This document shows positions 52,036 to 63,351 of a stretch of 64,000 nt of DNA, piece after piece. The DNA is taken from contig NZ_JACARE010000007.1 of the NCBI RefSeq assembly GCF_013386765.1, forward strand, positions 1 to 64,000. Reading direction: 5' to 3'. Source of the stretch: Pseudomonas yamanorum. GTDB taxonomy: Bacteria > Pseudomonadota > Gammaproteobacteria > Pseudomonadales > Pseudomonadaceae. The notes beneath the pieces were generated by a model. That model did no database searches. It had not been told where the DNA came from and worked only from the letters and a program-made list of their open reading frames with translations. The translations under genes were made by a program, and so were the position numbers. Every line of letters begins with the position of its first letter. Position 1 is the first letter of the stretch.

Positions 52036-52067
52036 AGCACGAGCCTGGTTTTTCCAGGCTTCGTGCT
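52036..52067. terminator. Long hairpin between eno and ftsB
   Basis: AGCACGAGCCTGG (from 52036) pairs with CCAGGCTTCGTGCT (to 52067) around TTTTT, with one bulged base. It lies 81 bases after the eno stop and has no 3' T-run. It may be an eno transcript end or a processing structure in the ftsB leader. Confidence 0.6.
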
Positions 52068-52125
52068 ATCAGTTGCTGCAAAAGTTTTGCATGGCTGTCT
52101 TTTTTCACTGGATACCCGATATTCG

Positions 52126-52404
52126 ATGCGCAGTCCCAATTGGTTGTTCCTCGTCTTGCTCTTGCTGCTGGCTGGCCTGCAGTACCGCCTTTGGGTGGGG
52201 AATGGCAGCTTGGCGCAGGTCACCGAACTGACCCAGCAAATTGCCGCACAGCACGCCGAAAACGAGGTGCTGCTGGAGCGCAATCGCGTGCTCGATGCCG
52301 AAGTACTTGAACTGAAGAAAGGCATGGAGACCGTTGAAGAACGGGCTCGTCACGAGTTGGGCATGGTCAAGGAGGGCGAGACCCTCTACCAGTTGGCCCA
52401 ATGA
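52126..52404 (+). CDS. ftsB: Cell division protein FtsB
   Basis: The product is 92 residues, a single-pass inner-membrane protein of the FtsQLB divisome subcomplex. A short cytoplasmic tail and TM helix (NWLFLVLLLLLAGLQYRLW) are followed by a coiled coil (about residues 28-65) and the conserved EERARHELGMVKEGE tail. The ATG at 52126 places the TM helix at residue 5; upstream in-frame ATGs lie in non-coding sequence. Its TGA overlaps the ispD ATG. Confidence 0.95.
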   Translation: MRSPNWLFLVLLLLLAGLQYRLWVGNGSLAQVTELTQQIAAQHAENEVLLERNRVLDAEVLELKKGMETVEERARHELGMVKEGETLYQLAQ

Positions 52405-53111
52405 GTATTTCGTCACCGGCCTTCTGGGCCGTGATTCCTGCCGCGGGCGTTGGTGCCCGTATGGCTGCGGACCGTCCCAAGCAGTACCTGCAACTGGGCG
52501 GCCGGACTATTCTTGAACACAGCCTTGGCTGTTTCCTCGACCACCCTGACCTCAAGGGGCTGGTGGTCAGTGTTGCTGTCGACGACCCTTACTGGCCAAC
52601 CCTGGCCTGCGCCACCGACCCGCGCATCGTGCGTGTGGACGGCGGTGAAGAGCGCTCGGGTTCTGTACTTAACGCCTTGCTGTACCTGCATGGCCAGGGC
52701 GCCGGCGATGATGACTGGGTGCTGGTGCACGATGCGGCCCGGCCCAACCTCAATCGCGACGACCTCGACAAACTGCTGTTTGAGCTCGCCAACGATCCCG
52801 TCGGCGGTCTGCTGGCGGTGCCTGCGCGGGATACCCTCAAGCGTGCCGACAAGCATGGCCGGGTGCTGGAAACCGTTGATCGCAGCGAAATCTGGCAGGC
52901 CTACACACCGCAGATGTTTCGCCTGGGCGCCCTGCATCGGGCCCTGGCCGACAGCCTGGTGTCGGACGTGGTCATCACCGACGAAGCCTCCGCCATGGAA
53001 TGGGCCGGGCACGCGCCGCGCCTGATCGAAGGCCGTTCCGACAATATCAAGGTCACTCGCCCCGAGGACCTTGAATGGCTGCGCCAGCGCCGAGCCAGCC
53101 AGCCCAGATGA
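52401..53111 (+). CDS. ispD: 2-C-methyl-D-erythritol 4-phosphate cytidylyltransferase IspD
   Basis: The product is 236 residues. It makes CDP-methylerythritol from MEP and CTP in the isoprenoid MEP pathway. The nucleotide-binding start IPAAGVGARMAADRPKQYL and the VLVHDAARPN block are in place. It overlaps ftsB by 4 bases. Its usual partner ispF lies 6.1 kb downstream, separated by the toxin-like gene and the formaldehyde-detoxification genes. The minus-strand toxin-like gene ends 1 base after its stop, with no space for a terminator. Confidence 0.97.
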   Translation: MSISSPAFWAVIPAAGVGARMAADRPKQYLQLGGRTILEHSLGCFLDHPDLKGLVVSVAVDDPYWPTLACATDPRIVRVDGGEERSGSVLNALLYLHGQGAGDDDWVLVHDAARPNLNRDDLDKLLFELANDPVGGLLAVPARDTLKRADKHGRVLETVDRSEIWQAYTPQMFRLGALHRALADSLVSDVVITDEASAMEWAGHAPRLIEGRSDNIKVTRPEDLEWLRQRRASQPR

Positions 53112-53112
53112 T

Positions 53113-56100
53113 TCAGCCGGCTACCTGCTCCACACCGGGCCGGGCTTTCAGTGCATCAACCAAGGCCTGCACACTGCGGAAATGTTTCTGATCGATCGAC
53201 CAGCCCGGCACGCTGATTGAAAAGAGCGCGCCGGTTTGATTGATCGTGATGGTCTGGATGTTGCCCCGCCGGGACCGGTAGAGAATCTGCGCCGACGTTG
53301 TGGGCGTGGCCGCCGAGAGCAGGAACTGCGCTGGTTTTGTCAGTTGTGTCTCAGGTGTCTTCAGCACCAGGCTGTGTGACGGCCCCGGCGTTTCTTGGGC
53401 TGGCCTGCGCAATGACGCGGTATCAACCCGCAATACAAAATTCGCCTTGACCGTCGCCTCGCCCCGGCCGATTCCCATGCTGGAGGTCTGCCCCGGATCA
53501 GCCATAATCCCCTGCTGTAGCCCGGGCCGGACATCCTCTATCCGCAGACCGATGCTGCCCGTCAACTCTGCCAGCCCCGGGACTCCCCGATAATTGTTGG
53601 TATGGCTGTCACCCACGAATGCGATCCACTTTCCCGGATGGCGCTTGGTGGTCTGGATCCATTGAATCACTTCGGTTGCGTAGAAATTCATCATTCGCTG
53701 ACGAAGTGTGCCAGCGGTATCTGGCATGTCCCGGATCATGTAACTGACGGTGCAATCGATGGGTTGTACCTTGATGCCGGCCTCCCTGGCTTTGATTACG
53801 ATATTTTGAAACGTGTAATAGCTATCGCGCAAAGGTGGGTAGATGCCCTTCAGGTAATTTTTCAGCTCATCGGGCATGCGCGCCGACCGGGAACGGTAGA
53901 ACAGCTTGAGCAACGGCGTATGAATGTCCGTCAGCAAATGCTCGAAATAGATCCGCTTTACCCCGACTCGCGCCAGCTCCTGCATGTTATCGACCAGAAA
54001 CGCCTTGCTTGACACCGCGCCGTGGGTTTCGCCCACCACCAGGCCATCGCTTGCACCGAACAGTTTGTGGATGATGCTGGTCTGGGATTCGTCGAGGCTG
54101 AACGTCGGTAGTACCGGCCGGAGAGGGGAGAGCGTTCGGTTATTAAAAAACTCGGTGGAGTCCTGGGCCAATTTACCTCTCTTTTCAAAGAACAGGTTGC
54201 GGGTATCCCGTAGCGCTTGTTGCCGGCTTCCAAGGGGTTCGAAGTCTGCGGAGAACGAATTGTTGTCGCTCATCATGTTCGCCACGGCATCGCGCAACGG
54301 TGCCGGCATTTCATAGGCGTTGAAAAAGGTGGAATGGTCGGGGCCGCCAAAAAACCGGTAGATACGTTGCCAGCCATTGCGAAACGCACCGCCTCCGCTC
54401 AGTCCGACGCGCCGCCATCGCCGGTCGGCACTTTGTATGGCGTAGAGCCCGGTCGCCTGGATTTTTCCGGGGAGCACAGGATCGGTCATGAACAGTTCGA
54501 AAAAACCGCCCTCATTGGGAGTGCTGTAGGTCAAGAACGGGTCGCCGTTGATCTTTACGGTCTGCAGGCCTGTGGGCGCCGGCGGGGGCAGTTTGGCCGG
54601 TGCCCATCCCTCATCTGTTGCAGGCGTTGAGCCGGTGGTGGTGATACTGACTTTGATGTTGCCGTTGCTCTCTCTGGACGCCTTGCCCAGTTGCCTGCGC
54701 AGGCTGTTGAGGCTGGCTGCCTGGGTCGTGAGGCCGTGAATCGTCACCGGCATCGCATTCAGGGCGCCGAAGATGATGCGTTCCGTACCTTTTGGTTTGT
54801 CTCTGAGCACGTCGTCGGCGCCAATCGCCATCTCGGTGAGGCCTTGGGTCAGAAAGCAGAATTCCGCCAACAGTGCCGAGCGCATTGCCAGTGCCAGGGG
54901 GAGTGCCAGCAGGCAGCCTTTTTCCAGGCTGTCGAGGGTGTTGGCCTTGCGGGTGTCGAGGGGGGACACGATGGTGCTCGCCATCAGCTTGCTGATGCGT
55001 GCTTTCACCTGGCGAGTCACGTAGTCGAACGGGTCGCCGCTGAGTGGCGGGTACATGGGGTTGTTGATGTATTGCGCGGGATCCCAATAGGCGTCCGGCA
55101 GCAGTTTGTTGAACAGCCCGGACGCCGGGGCCGGGCCGGGAAAAGCGCTCATGCCGATCAACGCTTCCTCGACACCGCTGTAGATCAGGCCGGAGTCGAC
55201 GGTGTCGGGGTCGAAATGGTTGGTCAGGGCTTTGCGCTGAGTGGCATCTTTGGCCACGCTCACCACCTTTGCGCGCATGGAGGCCGGATTGGTATAGCCG
55301 TGGAAGGGCGACGAGTTGCCCGGAATGTAGAGCAGGGTGATTTGGCTCTGGTTGTCGGTGATGGTGAGGATGTCGGTGGCTTCGCTGTTGTGAATACGCA
55401 GCAGCCGCAGAGAGATGCCGGCGTCCGGGACGTAGGGCGCCTGCATGTCCTCGAGGGTCAGGTTGCTGAAGTCTTTCTCGACCGCTACGCCGGCCGCCCG
55501 TGCTGCCAGTTGGCGCTCTTCAACGGTAAGGCTGAACTCTTCGAACTGAATCAGGTAGGCCTCGATAAAGGCGATGCGCATCAGGGTTTTATAGTTTTCC
55601 TGATGCTTGTCCCAGAAAGCCAGGATGGCATTGTTGTAAGCCTCTTCAAAATTGCTCGATTGCACGGCGACGCGAAAGGTTTGAGGCGAGATGTCCAGCT
55701 GTGTATCCGGGCCATACACCTGCGGCAGGCTGCGCAGGTAAATGGCTTCATAACGTTGCGGGGGGATCCAGCCGCTGGTGATGAACTCGTCGTTGAATAC
55801 CGCCGGGATCCGGTTATCCATCAGGCGCGGCAACTCGGGAACGATGTTGAAATACGGCGCGGTCATGGAGTACTCGGTGATGTTGACCAGCCCGCCGGGG
55901 GCCACTGGCGCATTGGTGATCAGCGCCTCGGTCAACGTCATTGACTGCACAATCGCGCCGGTGAATGGCGCGTCGGGGTTGTCGGTGTTGTATTCGATTG
56001 TGGTCAGCAGGGTGTTGTCCGGGTCCAGTTCTTCGCTGCAGAACGGCTGGGCCCGTTCGCGAATCAGGTTGGCGGCAATTTCGCCGGGAACCGGGAAGTC

Positions 56101-56160
56101 GGCCAGTACTTTGTGAATAAAGTGGTTGGTGCGTTGGATCTGCGGGGTGTTAGTGCTCAT
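53113..56160 (-). CDS. Orphan large toxin-like protein (dermonecrotic-toxin type) with a C-terminal Tiki/ChaN-like domain
   Basis: The product is 1015 residues with no signal peptide. The N-terminal ~650 residues are helical and resemble DUF6543 'dermonecrotic toxin' regions of Pseudomonas proteins (family call from memory). A hydrophobic patch at about 412-440 (GCLLALPLALAMRSALLAEF) could contact membranes. Residues ~700-880 carry GETH (710-713), IYFEH (E740, H741) and GDSH (850-853), the paired GxxH hallmark of the Tiki/TraB/ChaN/EreA superfamily, which includes the C2 domain of Pasteurella multocida toxin. A Ser/Pro/Thr-rich linker and a small C-terminal domain follow. No immunity, Rhs, VgrG or secretion gene is adjacent. 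Substrate and target are unknown. Confidence 0.75.
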   Translation of the reverse strand: MSTNTPQIQRTNHFIHKVLADFPVPGEIAANLIRERAQPFCSEELDPDNTLLTTIEYNTDNPDAPFTGAIVQSMTLTEALITNAPVAPGGLVNITEYSMTAPYFNIVPELPRLMDNRIPAVFNDEFITSGWIPPQRYEAIYLRSLPQVYGPDTQLDISPQTFRVAVQSSNFEEAYNNAILAFWDKHQENYKTLMRIAFIEAYLIQFEEFSLTVEERQLAARAAGVAVEKDFSNLTLEDMQAPYVPDAGISLRLLRIHNSEATDILTITDNQSQITLLYIPGNSSPFHGYTNPASMRAKVVSVAKDATQRKALTNHFDPDTVDSGLIYSGVEEALIGMSAFPGPAPASGLFNKLLPDAYWDPAQYINNPMYPPLSGDPFDYVTRQVKARISKLMASTIVSPLDTRKANTLDSLEKGCLLALPLALAMRSALLAEFCFLTQGLTEMAIGADDVLRDKPKGTERIIFGALNAMPVTIHGLTTQAASLNSLRRQLGKASRESNGNIKVSITTTGSTPATDEGWAPAKLPPPAPTGLQTVKINGDPFLTYSTPNEGGFFELFMTDPVLPGKIQATGLYAIQSADRRWRRVGLSGGGAFRNGWQRIYRFFGGPDHSTFFNAYEMPAPLRDAVANMMSDNNSFSADFEPLGSRQQALRDTRNLFFEKRGKLAQDSTEFFNNRTLSPLRPVLPTFSLDESQTSIIHKLFGASDGLVVGETHGAVSSKAFLVDNMQELARVGVKRIYFEHLLTDIHTPLLKLFYRSRSARMPDELKNYLKGIYPPLRDSYYTFQNIVIKAREAGIKVQPIDCTVSYMIRDMPDTAGTLRQRMMNFYATEVIQWIQTTKRHPGKWIAFVGDSHTNNYRGVPGLAELTGSIGLRIEDVRPGLQQGIMADPGQTSSMGIGRGEATVKANFVLRVDTASLRRPAQETPGPSHSLVLKTPETQLTKPAQFLLSAATPTTSAQILYRSRRGNIQTITINQTGALFSISVPGWSIDQKHFRSVQALVDALKARPGVEQVAG

Positions 56161-56226
56161 CTGCTTGCCTTGTGGCAGTGGAAACTGCGGGTATTTGCAG
56201 GCAAGCGGGTACTGGTCGGGTGTTAC

Positions 56227-57126
56227 TTATCTGGGGGTGTACACCGGGTTTTTAGCAAGCCCGTCCTTAAGGAAATCCACTAGCTTTCGCACTTTTGGCG
56301 ACAGATGACGCTGTTGCGGATACAGCGCCCACACGGCGGTATTCGGCGGCTGGTGAGCCTCAAGCAACGACACCAGGGCGCCGCTGTTCAGATGCTCCAG
56401 CACGTAGTAGTCGGGCAACTGACACAACCCCACACCTTGTAACGCGGCATCGAGCACCGCTTGCCCACTGTTGCAGCGCCAATTGCCCTGTACGCGTTGG
56501 GAAAATTCCCGCCCGTCCTGCTCCAGTTGCCAGATGTCGGAGCTGCCGATCAGGCAGTTATGCCGGCTCAATTCCGACAGGCTGTGTGGGCGACCATACC
56601 GTTCAAGGTAGGAGGGCGATGCGCAGAGGTACATGCGTCGTGGCGCCAGGCGGCTGGCCACCATGCGTGAGTCGGAAAGCCGCCCCAGGCGGATGGCCAG
56701 GTCCAGGCCTTCATGCACCAGGTCCAGTTGGCGGTTGCTCAGTTCCACGTCCACCCGCAGTTGCGGATACAGCCCCATGAAGCGCGTTACCAGCGGCACG
56801 ATAAACCGTTCGCCATATGCCACTGCGCAGGTCATGCGCAGCATGCCTTTGGGCTCGCTTGCCAGGTCGCCCACGGCGCGCAGGGCCTCCTCGCGGCCAT
56901 CCTGCAGGCGCTGGCAGTGCTGCAAAAACGTCTGGCCGGCCTCCGTCAGCGTCACCCGACGGGTACTGCGATACAGCAGTCGCGTTTGCAGTCGCTCTTC
57001 CAGCCGTGCCACCTGGCGGCTGATATGGGAGGACGAAACCCCGAGACGCTCCGCTGCCGCCGTGAATTGGCAGCATTCAGCCACGGCGACGAATTCGTCG
57101 ATGCCTTCCCAGCGGTTTTCCAGCAT
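56227..57126 (-). CDS. gfnR: LysR-family regulator, probable GfnR of the formaldehyde-detoxification genes
   Basis: The product is 299 residues: an N-terminal winged helix-turn-helix (FVAVAECCQFTAAAERLGVSSSHISRQVARLEERL, residues ~10-45) and a LysR effector-binding domain. It is divergent from adhC-fghA, as is GfnR (PA3630), which activates these genes in P. aeruginosa. The symbol rests on this context. An inverted repeat in the shared promoter region is a candidate binding site. The gap to the toxin-like gene upstream of 56227 is only 66 bases. Confidence 0.8.
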   Translation of the reverse strand: MLENRWEGIDEFVAVAECCQFTAAAERLGVSSSHISRQVARLEERLQTRLLYRSTRRVTLTEAGQTFLQHCQRLQDGREEALRAVGDLASEPKGMLRMTCAVAYGERFIVPLVTRFMGLYPQLRVDVELSNRQLDLVHEGLDLAIRLGRLSDSRMVASRLAPRRMYLCASPSYLERYGRPHSLSELSRHNCLIGSSDIWQLEQDGREFSQRVQGNWRCNSGQAVLDAALQGVGLCQLPDYYVLEHLNSGALVSLLEAHQPPNTAVWALYPQQRHLSPKVRKLVDFLKDGLAKNPVYTPR

Positions 57127-57146
57127 GAGGATTATCCCTGTACGGC

Positions 57147-57175
57147 AATAATGTTTTGCTTTGGTCTGGATTATT
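57147..57175. promoter_or_regulatory. Candidate LysR-type binding site between gfnR and adhC
   Basis: AATAAT (57147-57152) and ATTATT (57170-57175) form an AT-rich dyad in an otherwise GC-rich 108-base divergent promoter region. LysR regulators usually bind such imperfect dyads between their gene and the target. TACACT (57194-57199) may be the adhC -10. Confidence 0.4.
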
Positions 57176-57177
57176 AA

Positions 57178-58347
<1,170 letters not shown>

Positions 58348-58355
58348 GGTCGGCC

Positions 58356-59201
58356 ATGAGTCTGGAAAACCTGTCATGCCAGAAAAGCTTCGGCGGCTGG
58401 CACAAACGCTACAAGCACCATTCTGATGTGCTGGGCTGCGACATGACCTTCGCCGTGTACCTGCCGCCGCAAGCGGAGCAGGGCGGCAAGTTGCCGGTGC
58501 TGTACTGGCTGTCGGGGCTGACCTGCACCGATGAGAACTTCATGCAGAAGGCTGGCGCCCAGCGCATGGCGGCCGAACTGGGGTTGATCATCGTGGCGCC
58601 TGACACCAGCCCGCGCGGGCCCGGGGTGCCGGGTGACCCGGACAACGCCTGGGACTTCGGCCTCGGCGCCGGCTTTTACCTGAATGCCACCCAGGAACCC
58701 TGGGCCCAGCACTATCGGATGCATGACTACGTGGTGCAGGAATTGCCGGCATTGGTCGAAGCGCATTTCCCGGCTTCGGCCAAGCGCGGGATCAGCGGCC
58801 ACTCCATGGGCGGTCACGGCGCGCTGGTGTGTGCCTTGCGCAACCCGGGGCGTTATCAGTCGGTGTCGGCCTTCTCGCCGATCAACAATCCGATGGATTG
58901 CCCGTGGGGCCAGAAGGCGTTCTCCCGCTACCTCGGCGAAGAACGCTCGAAGTGGCGCGAATGGGATGCCTGCGTGTTGATCAGCGAAGCCTCGGAAAAG
59001 CTGCCGCTGCTGGTGGACCAGGGCGATCGCGACGATTTCCTCGCGGTGCAGCTCAAGCCGCAAGCCTTGCAGCAAGCGGCCAAGGCGGCCAACCATCCGC
59101 TGGAGCTGCGCCTGCAACCGGGCTATGACCACAGCTACTTCTTTATCGCCAGCTTTATCGAAGACCATTTACGCCATCACGCACGCGCTTTGCTCGGTTA
59201 A
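58356..59201 (+). CDS. fghA: S-formylglutathione hydrolase
   Basis: The product is 281 residues, an esterase-D-type serine hydrolase. It cleaves S-formylglutathione to formate and glutathione, completing the pathway begun by AdhC. The nucleophile is S150 in [10 protein letters not shown]. The N-terminal block [21 protein letters not shown] and the C-terminal catalytic histidine in [10 protein letters not shown] are typical. Confidence 0.97.
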   Translation: MSLENLSCQKSFGGWHKRYKHHSDVLGCDMTFAVYLPPQAEQGGKLPVLYWLSGLTCTDENFMQKAGAQRMAAELGLIIVAPDTSPRGPGVPGDPDNAWDFGLGAGFYLNATQEPWAQHYRMHDYVVQELPALVEAHFPASAKRGISGHSMGGHGALVCALRNPGRYQSVSAFSPINNPMDCPWGQKAFSRYLGEERSKWREWDACVLISEASEKLPLLVDQGDRDDFLAVQLKPQALQQAAKAANHPLELRLQPGYDHSYFFIASFIEDHLRHHARALLG

Positions 59202-59225
59202 TGTGAGGCAAAAGTAGGTAGAATC

Positions 59226-59255
59226 ACGCCCTGAATTAAATCGGGGCGTTTTTTT
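59226..59255 (+). promoter_or_regulatory. Terminator-like hairpin abutting the ispF start codon
   Basis: ACGCCC (59226-59231) pairs with GGGCGT (59244-59249), followed by seven T residues (59249-59255) that run directly into the ispF ATG at 59256. The only Shine-Dalgarno-like sequence (GGGG at 59243-59246) lies in the stem. TAGAAT at 59220-59225 could be a -10, but its start site would fall inside the hairpin. The structure may terminate fghA and also limit ispF initiation. Confidence 0.55.
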
Positions 59256-59729
59256 ATGCGTATTGGCCACGGCTATGATGTGCACCGTTTCGCCGAAGGC
59301 GATTTCATCACCCTGGGCGGCGTGCGGATCGCGCACCACCATGGGTTGCTGGCTCATTCCGACGGCGACGTTGTGCTGCATGCCTTGAGCGATGCCTTGC
59401 TCGGCGCCGCTGCGTTGGGCGACATCGGCAAACACTTTCCGGACACCGACCCCACTTTCAAGGGCGCGGACAGCCGCGTGCTGCTGCGTCATGTGGTTGG
59501 TTTGATCCACGCCAAGGGCTGGAAGGTCGGCAACGTCGACAACACCATCGTTGCCCAGGCGCCGAAAATGGCCCCGCATATCGAATCGATGCGCGCGCTG
59601 ATTGCCGCGGATCTTCAAGTTGAGTTGGATCAAGTGAACGTAAAAGCCACCACCACCGAAAAGCTCGGGTTTACCGGTCGCGAAGAGGGCATTGCGGTGC
59701 ATTCCGTTGCCTTGTTGCTGCGCGCATGA
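59256..59729 (+). CDS. ispF: 2-C-methyl-D-erythritol 2,4-cyclodiphosphate synthase IspF
   Basis: The product is 157 residues, a trimeric zinc enzyme of the MEP pathway. It cyclises CDP-ME 2-phosphate. Zinc ligands are D8 and H10 in GHGYDVHRF, and H42 in the [21 protein letters not shown] block. The C-terminal [13 protein letters not shown] motif is present. Its stop overlaps the truD start (ATGA). Confidence 0.98.
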   Translation: MRIGHGYDVHRFAEGDFITLGGVRIAHHHGLLAHSDGDVVLHALSDALLGAAALGDIGKHFPDTDPTFKGADSRVLLRHVVGLIHAKGWKVGNVDNTIVAQAPKMAPHIESMRALIAADLQVELDQVNVKATTTEKLGFTGREEGIAVHSVALLLRA

Positions 59730-60771
59730 ATGATCTGCAACTGCTGGGCCCGCGTGCCTATGGCGACGCCTTGGGCAGCGCCGTCCTGAAGGCCACCGCC
59801 GAAGACTTCCAGGTGGATGAAGTGCTGGACATCCCGCTGAGCGGCGAGGGTGAACACCTGTGGTTATGGGTGGAAAAGCGCGGCCTGAATACCGAGGAAG
59901 CGGCGCGGCGGATTGCCAAGGCGGCGGGCGTGCCGTTGCGCACCGTCAGCTACGCCGGGCTCAAGGACCGCCAGGCGCTGACCCGCCAGTGGTTCAGCGT
60001 GCAATTGCCGGGCAAGGCTGATCCGGACCTGAGTGGGGCGGAAAACGACACCCTGAAGATCCTCAAGACCGGCCGCCACAAGCGCAAGCTGCAGCGCGGC
60101 GCCCATTCGGCCAACGGCTTTACCTTGCGCCTGACCCAGTTTGCCGGTGATGCCGCGGCCATCGACGCGCGCCTGCAACTGATCGCCAAGCAGGGCATTC
60201 CCAACTATTTCGGCGCCCAGCGTTTCGGCCATAACGGCGGCAACGTCGTCGATGCCCGCGACTGGGCGGCGCGCAAGGCCTTGCCGGAGCAGCGCAACGT
60301 GCGTTCGCGCCTGCTCTCGACGGCGCGCAGCTTCCTGTTCAATAAAGTGCTGGCGGCGCGAGTGGCCGACGGTTCCTGGCAGCGCGCCCAGGTCGGCGAT
60401 CTGCTGGCGTTTACCGACAGCCGCAGCTTTTTCCCGGCCGGGGAGACTGAATGCAGCGACCCGCGCCTGGCCATCCTCGACCTGCATCCCACCGGCCCGC
60501 AATGGGGCGAAGGTGATTCGCCGGCGTCGGGGGCGACCTTCGCTCTGGAACAGGCGATTGCCGACGGTGAAGCCGACCTGCGGGATTGGCTGGTGAATGC
60601 CGGCATGAGCCAGGAACGTCGCATTCTTCGACTGCCCATTGGCGGGTTGACGTGGCATTATCCCGAGTCTGACATTCTGCAATTGGAATTCGTCCTGCCG
60701 GCTGGATGCTTCGCTACCGTATTGGTGCGCGAGCTTGTAGATCTGGTGCCGGTGGGGCAGACGGACAGCCC

Positions 60772-60784
<13 letters not shown>
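59726..60784 (+). CDS. truD: tRNA pseudouridine(13) synthase TruD
   Basis: The product is 352 residues. It forms pseudouridine 13 in tRNA-Glu. The catalytic aspartate is D81 in [31 protein letters not shown] is the family signature. It overlaps ispF by 4 bases and surE by 13 bases. Confidence 0.97.
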
Positions 60785-62198
<1,414 letters not shown>

Positions 62199-62284
62199 TC
62201 AATTATTCCTGCGTACTGAATTCTATTGCCGGCTATGTGTCTTACAGCGGGGTCTATGGAGTCAACATAGTCAGCCGCCGGGAC

Positions 62285-62311
62285 TTGGCATGATGAAATT
62301 TTCTTTAGAAT
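62285..62311 (+). promoter_or_regulatory. Possible nlpD promoter
   Basis: TTGGCA (62285-62290) and TAGAAT (62306-62311) lie 15 bases apart, about 100 bases upstream of the nlpD GTG. The spacing is short for sigma-70, so this is tentative. The pcm-nlpD gap (62199-62408) holds no gene; a small CTATG/CATAG inverted repeat lies at about 62254-62270. Confidence 0.35.
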
Positions 62312-62408
62312 CGTGTTTCCAGTAAAAGTCCAACGGGCAGTTATACTTGCGTCATATTTCAAGCCTGATACAGGCGTTCATAGTCAGCCACCACAAAGGG
62401 AGCGGCGG

Positions 62409-63245
62409 GTGAGTCTCACGGTCATTGCACAGCGTATGAGTCAAACAAGCTTTCAGCGACTGGTGATTGGCCTTGTCTTGAGTTCCTTGCTGGCGGCTTG
62501 CTCAAGCACGCCATCCGGTGGTGCCCGAGTGGTCGACCGCAATAATGCGGTCCCGCAAAAACCTACCGTAACCACCGGGCAATATGTGGTGCGCAAGGGC
62601 GATACGATGTTCTCGATTGCCTTCCGTTATGGGTGGGATTACAAGGCGCTCGCGGCTCGTAACAATATTCCTGTGCCCTATACGATACATCCGGGCCAGA
62701 CCATCCGTTTCGATGGGCGAACCGGTTCAGCACCGACTGCTGTCGTCACAAATACGGCCTCGTCGCCGTCTTCTTCAAGCAAAACTACAATCATCACCCG
62801 GCCTGCAGGCACCGCCGCGCCTGGGGTTGCGAGCAAACCGGCACCCGCGCCGCTGCCGCCTGCCGGGCCTGCTCCTACCGGTTGGGGATGGCCCTCAAAT
62901 GGCATCCTTATTGGAAAATTCTCTTCAAACGGTAGTTTGAATAAAGGCATTGATATCGCCGGGGATTTGGGACAGCCTGTTTTAGCTGCGTCTGATGGGA
63001 CAGTGGTGTACGCCGGGAGTGGTTTACGGGGCTACGGCGAGCTGGTCATCATCAAACACAGCGATACCTACGTCAGTGCCTACGGTCATAACCGCAGGCT
63101 GTTGGTTCGGGAGGGGCAGCAGGTCAAAGTCGGACAGACAATTGCCGAAATGGGGTCAACTGGTACAGACCGGGTGAAACTGCACTTTGAGATTCGCCGC
63201 CAAGGGAAGCCTGTTGATCCGCTGCAATTCCTTCCCCGTCGTTGA
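62409..63245 (+). CDS. nlpD: NlpD-like lipoprotein with LysM and degenerate LytM (M23) domains
   Basis: The product is 278 residues from a GTG with GGGAGCGG upstream; ATG 62436 is an alternative. A lipoprotein signal ends LLAAC (C31). A LysM peptidoglycan-binding domain follows (about 55-98: YVVRKGDTMFSIAFRYGW), then a Pro/Ala/Ser linker and a C-terminal M23 domain (about 178-275). The M23 zinc site is degenerate (NKGIDIAG without the His; KLHFEIR instead of HxHFE), as in E. coli NlpD, which activates the amidase AmiC. rpoS follows 106 bases later, and a putative rpoS promoter element lies within this gene. Confidence 0.92.
   Translation: MSLTVIAQRMSQTSFQRLVIGLVLSSLLAACSSTPSGGARVVDRNNAVPQKPTVTTGQYVVRKGDTMFSIAFRYGWDYKALAARNNIPVPYTIHPGQTIRFDGRTGSAPTAVVTNTASSPSSSSKTTIITRPAGTAAPGVASKPAPAPLPPAGPAPTGWGWPSNGILIGKFSSNGSLNKGIDIAGDLGQPVLAASDGTVVYAGSGLRGYGELVIIKHSDTYVSAYGHNRRLLVREGQQVKVGQTIAEMGSTGTDRVKLHFEIRRQGKPVDPLQFLPRR
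62926..62939 (+). promoter_or_regulatory. Candidate PsrA box of the rpoS promoter, inside nlpD
   Basis: CAAACGGTAGTTTG fits the published PsrA consensus (G/C)AAAC-N2-4-GTTT(G/C). It lies 413 bases upstream of the rpoS ATG. In P. aeruginosa the main rpoS transcript starts about 370 bases upstream of the ATG and PsrA binds just above it; the same geometry here would place the box around -53 to -40. The match is seen in the sequence; function is inferred from other pseudomonads. Confidence 0.65.
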
Positions 63246-63351
63246 TGTGTTGCACAGCCTGTTCCCTCACGTAGAAGGAACAGGCTCCAGCGTTGCCAAG
63301 GATAAAGGCGTCGCTTGAGCTTGAGGTCGAACTCACCAAAGGACTATAACA

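Noticed and set aside
53984..55944. Plus-strand frames opposite the toxin-like gene
   Set aside because: They are short or shadow-like and change character along their length; the minus-strand frame is one intact 1015-codon gene with superfamily motifs. An antisense immunity gene was considered, but nothing supports it.
62285..62305. Sigma-54 promoter upstream of nlpD (TTGGCA start)
   Set aside because: The -12 GC element is missing at the required distance, so a sigma-54 site is not supported.
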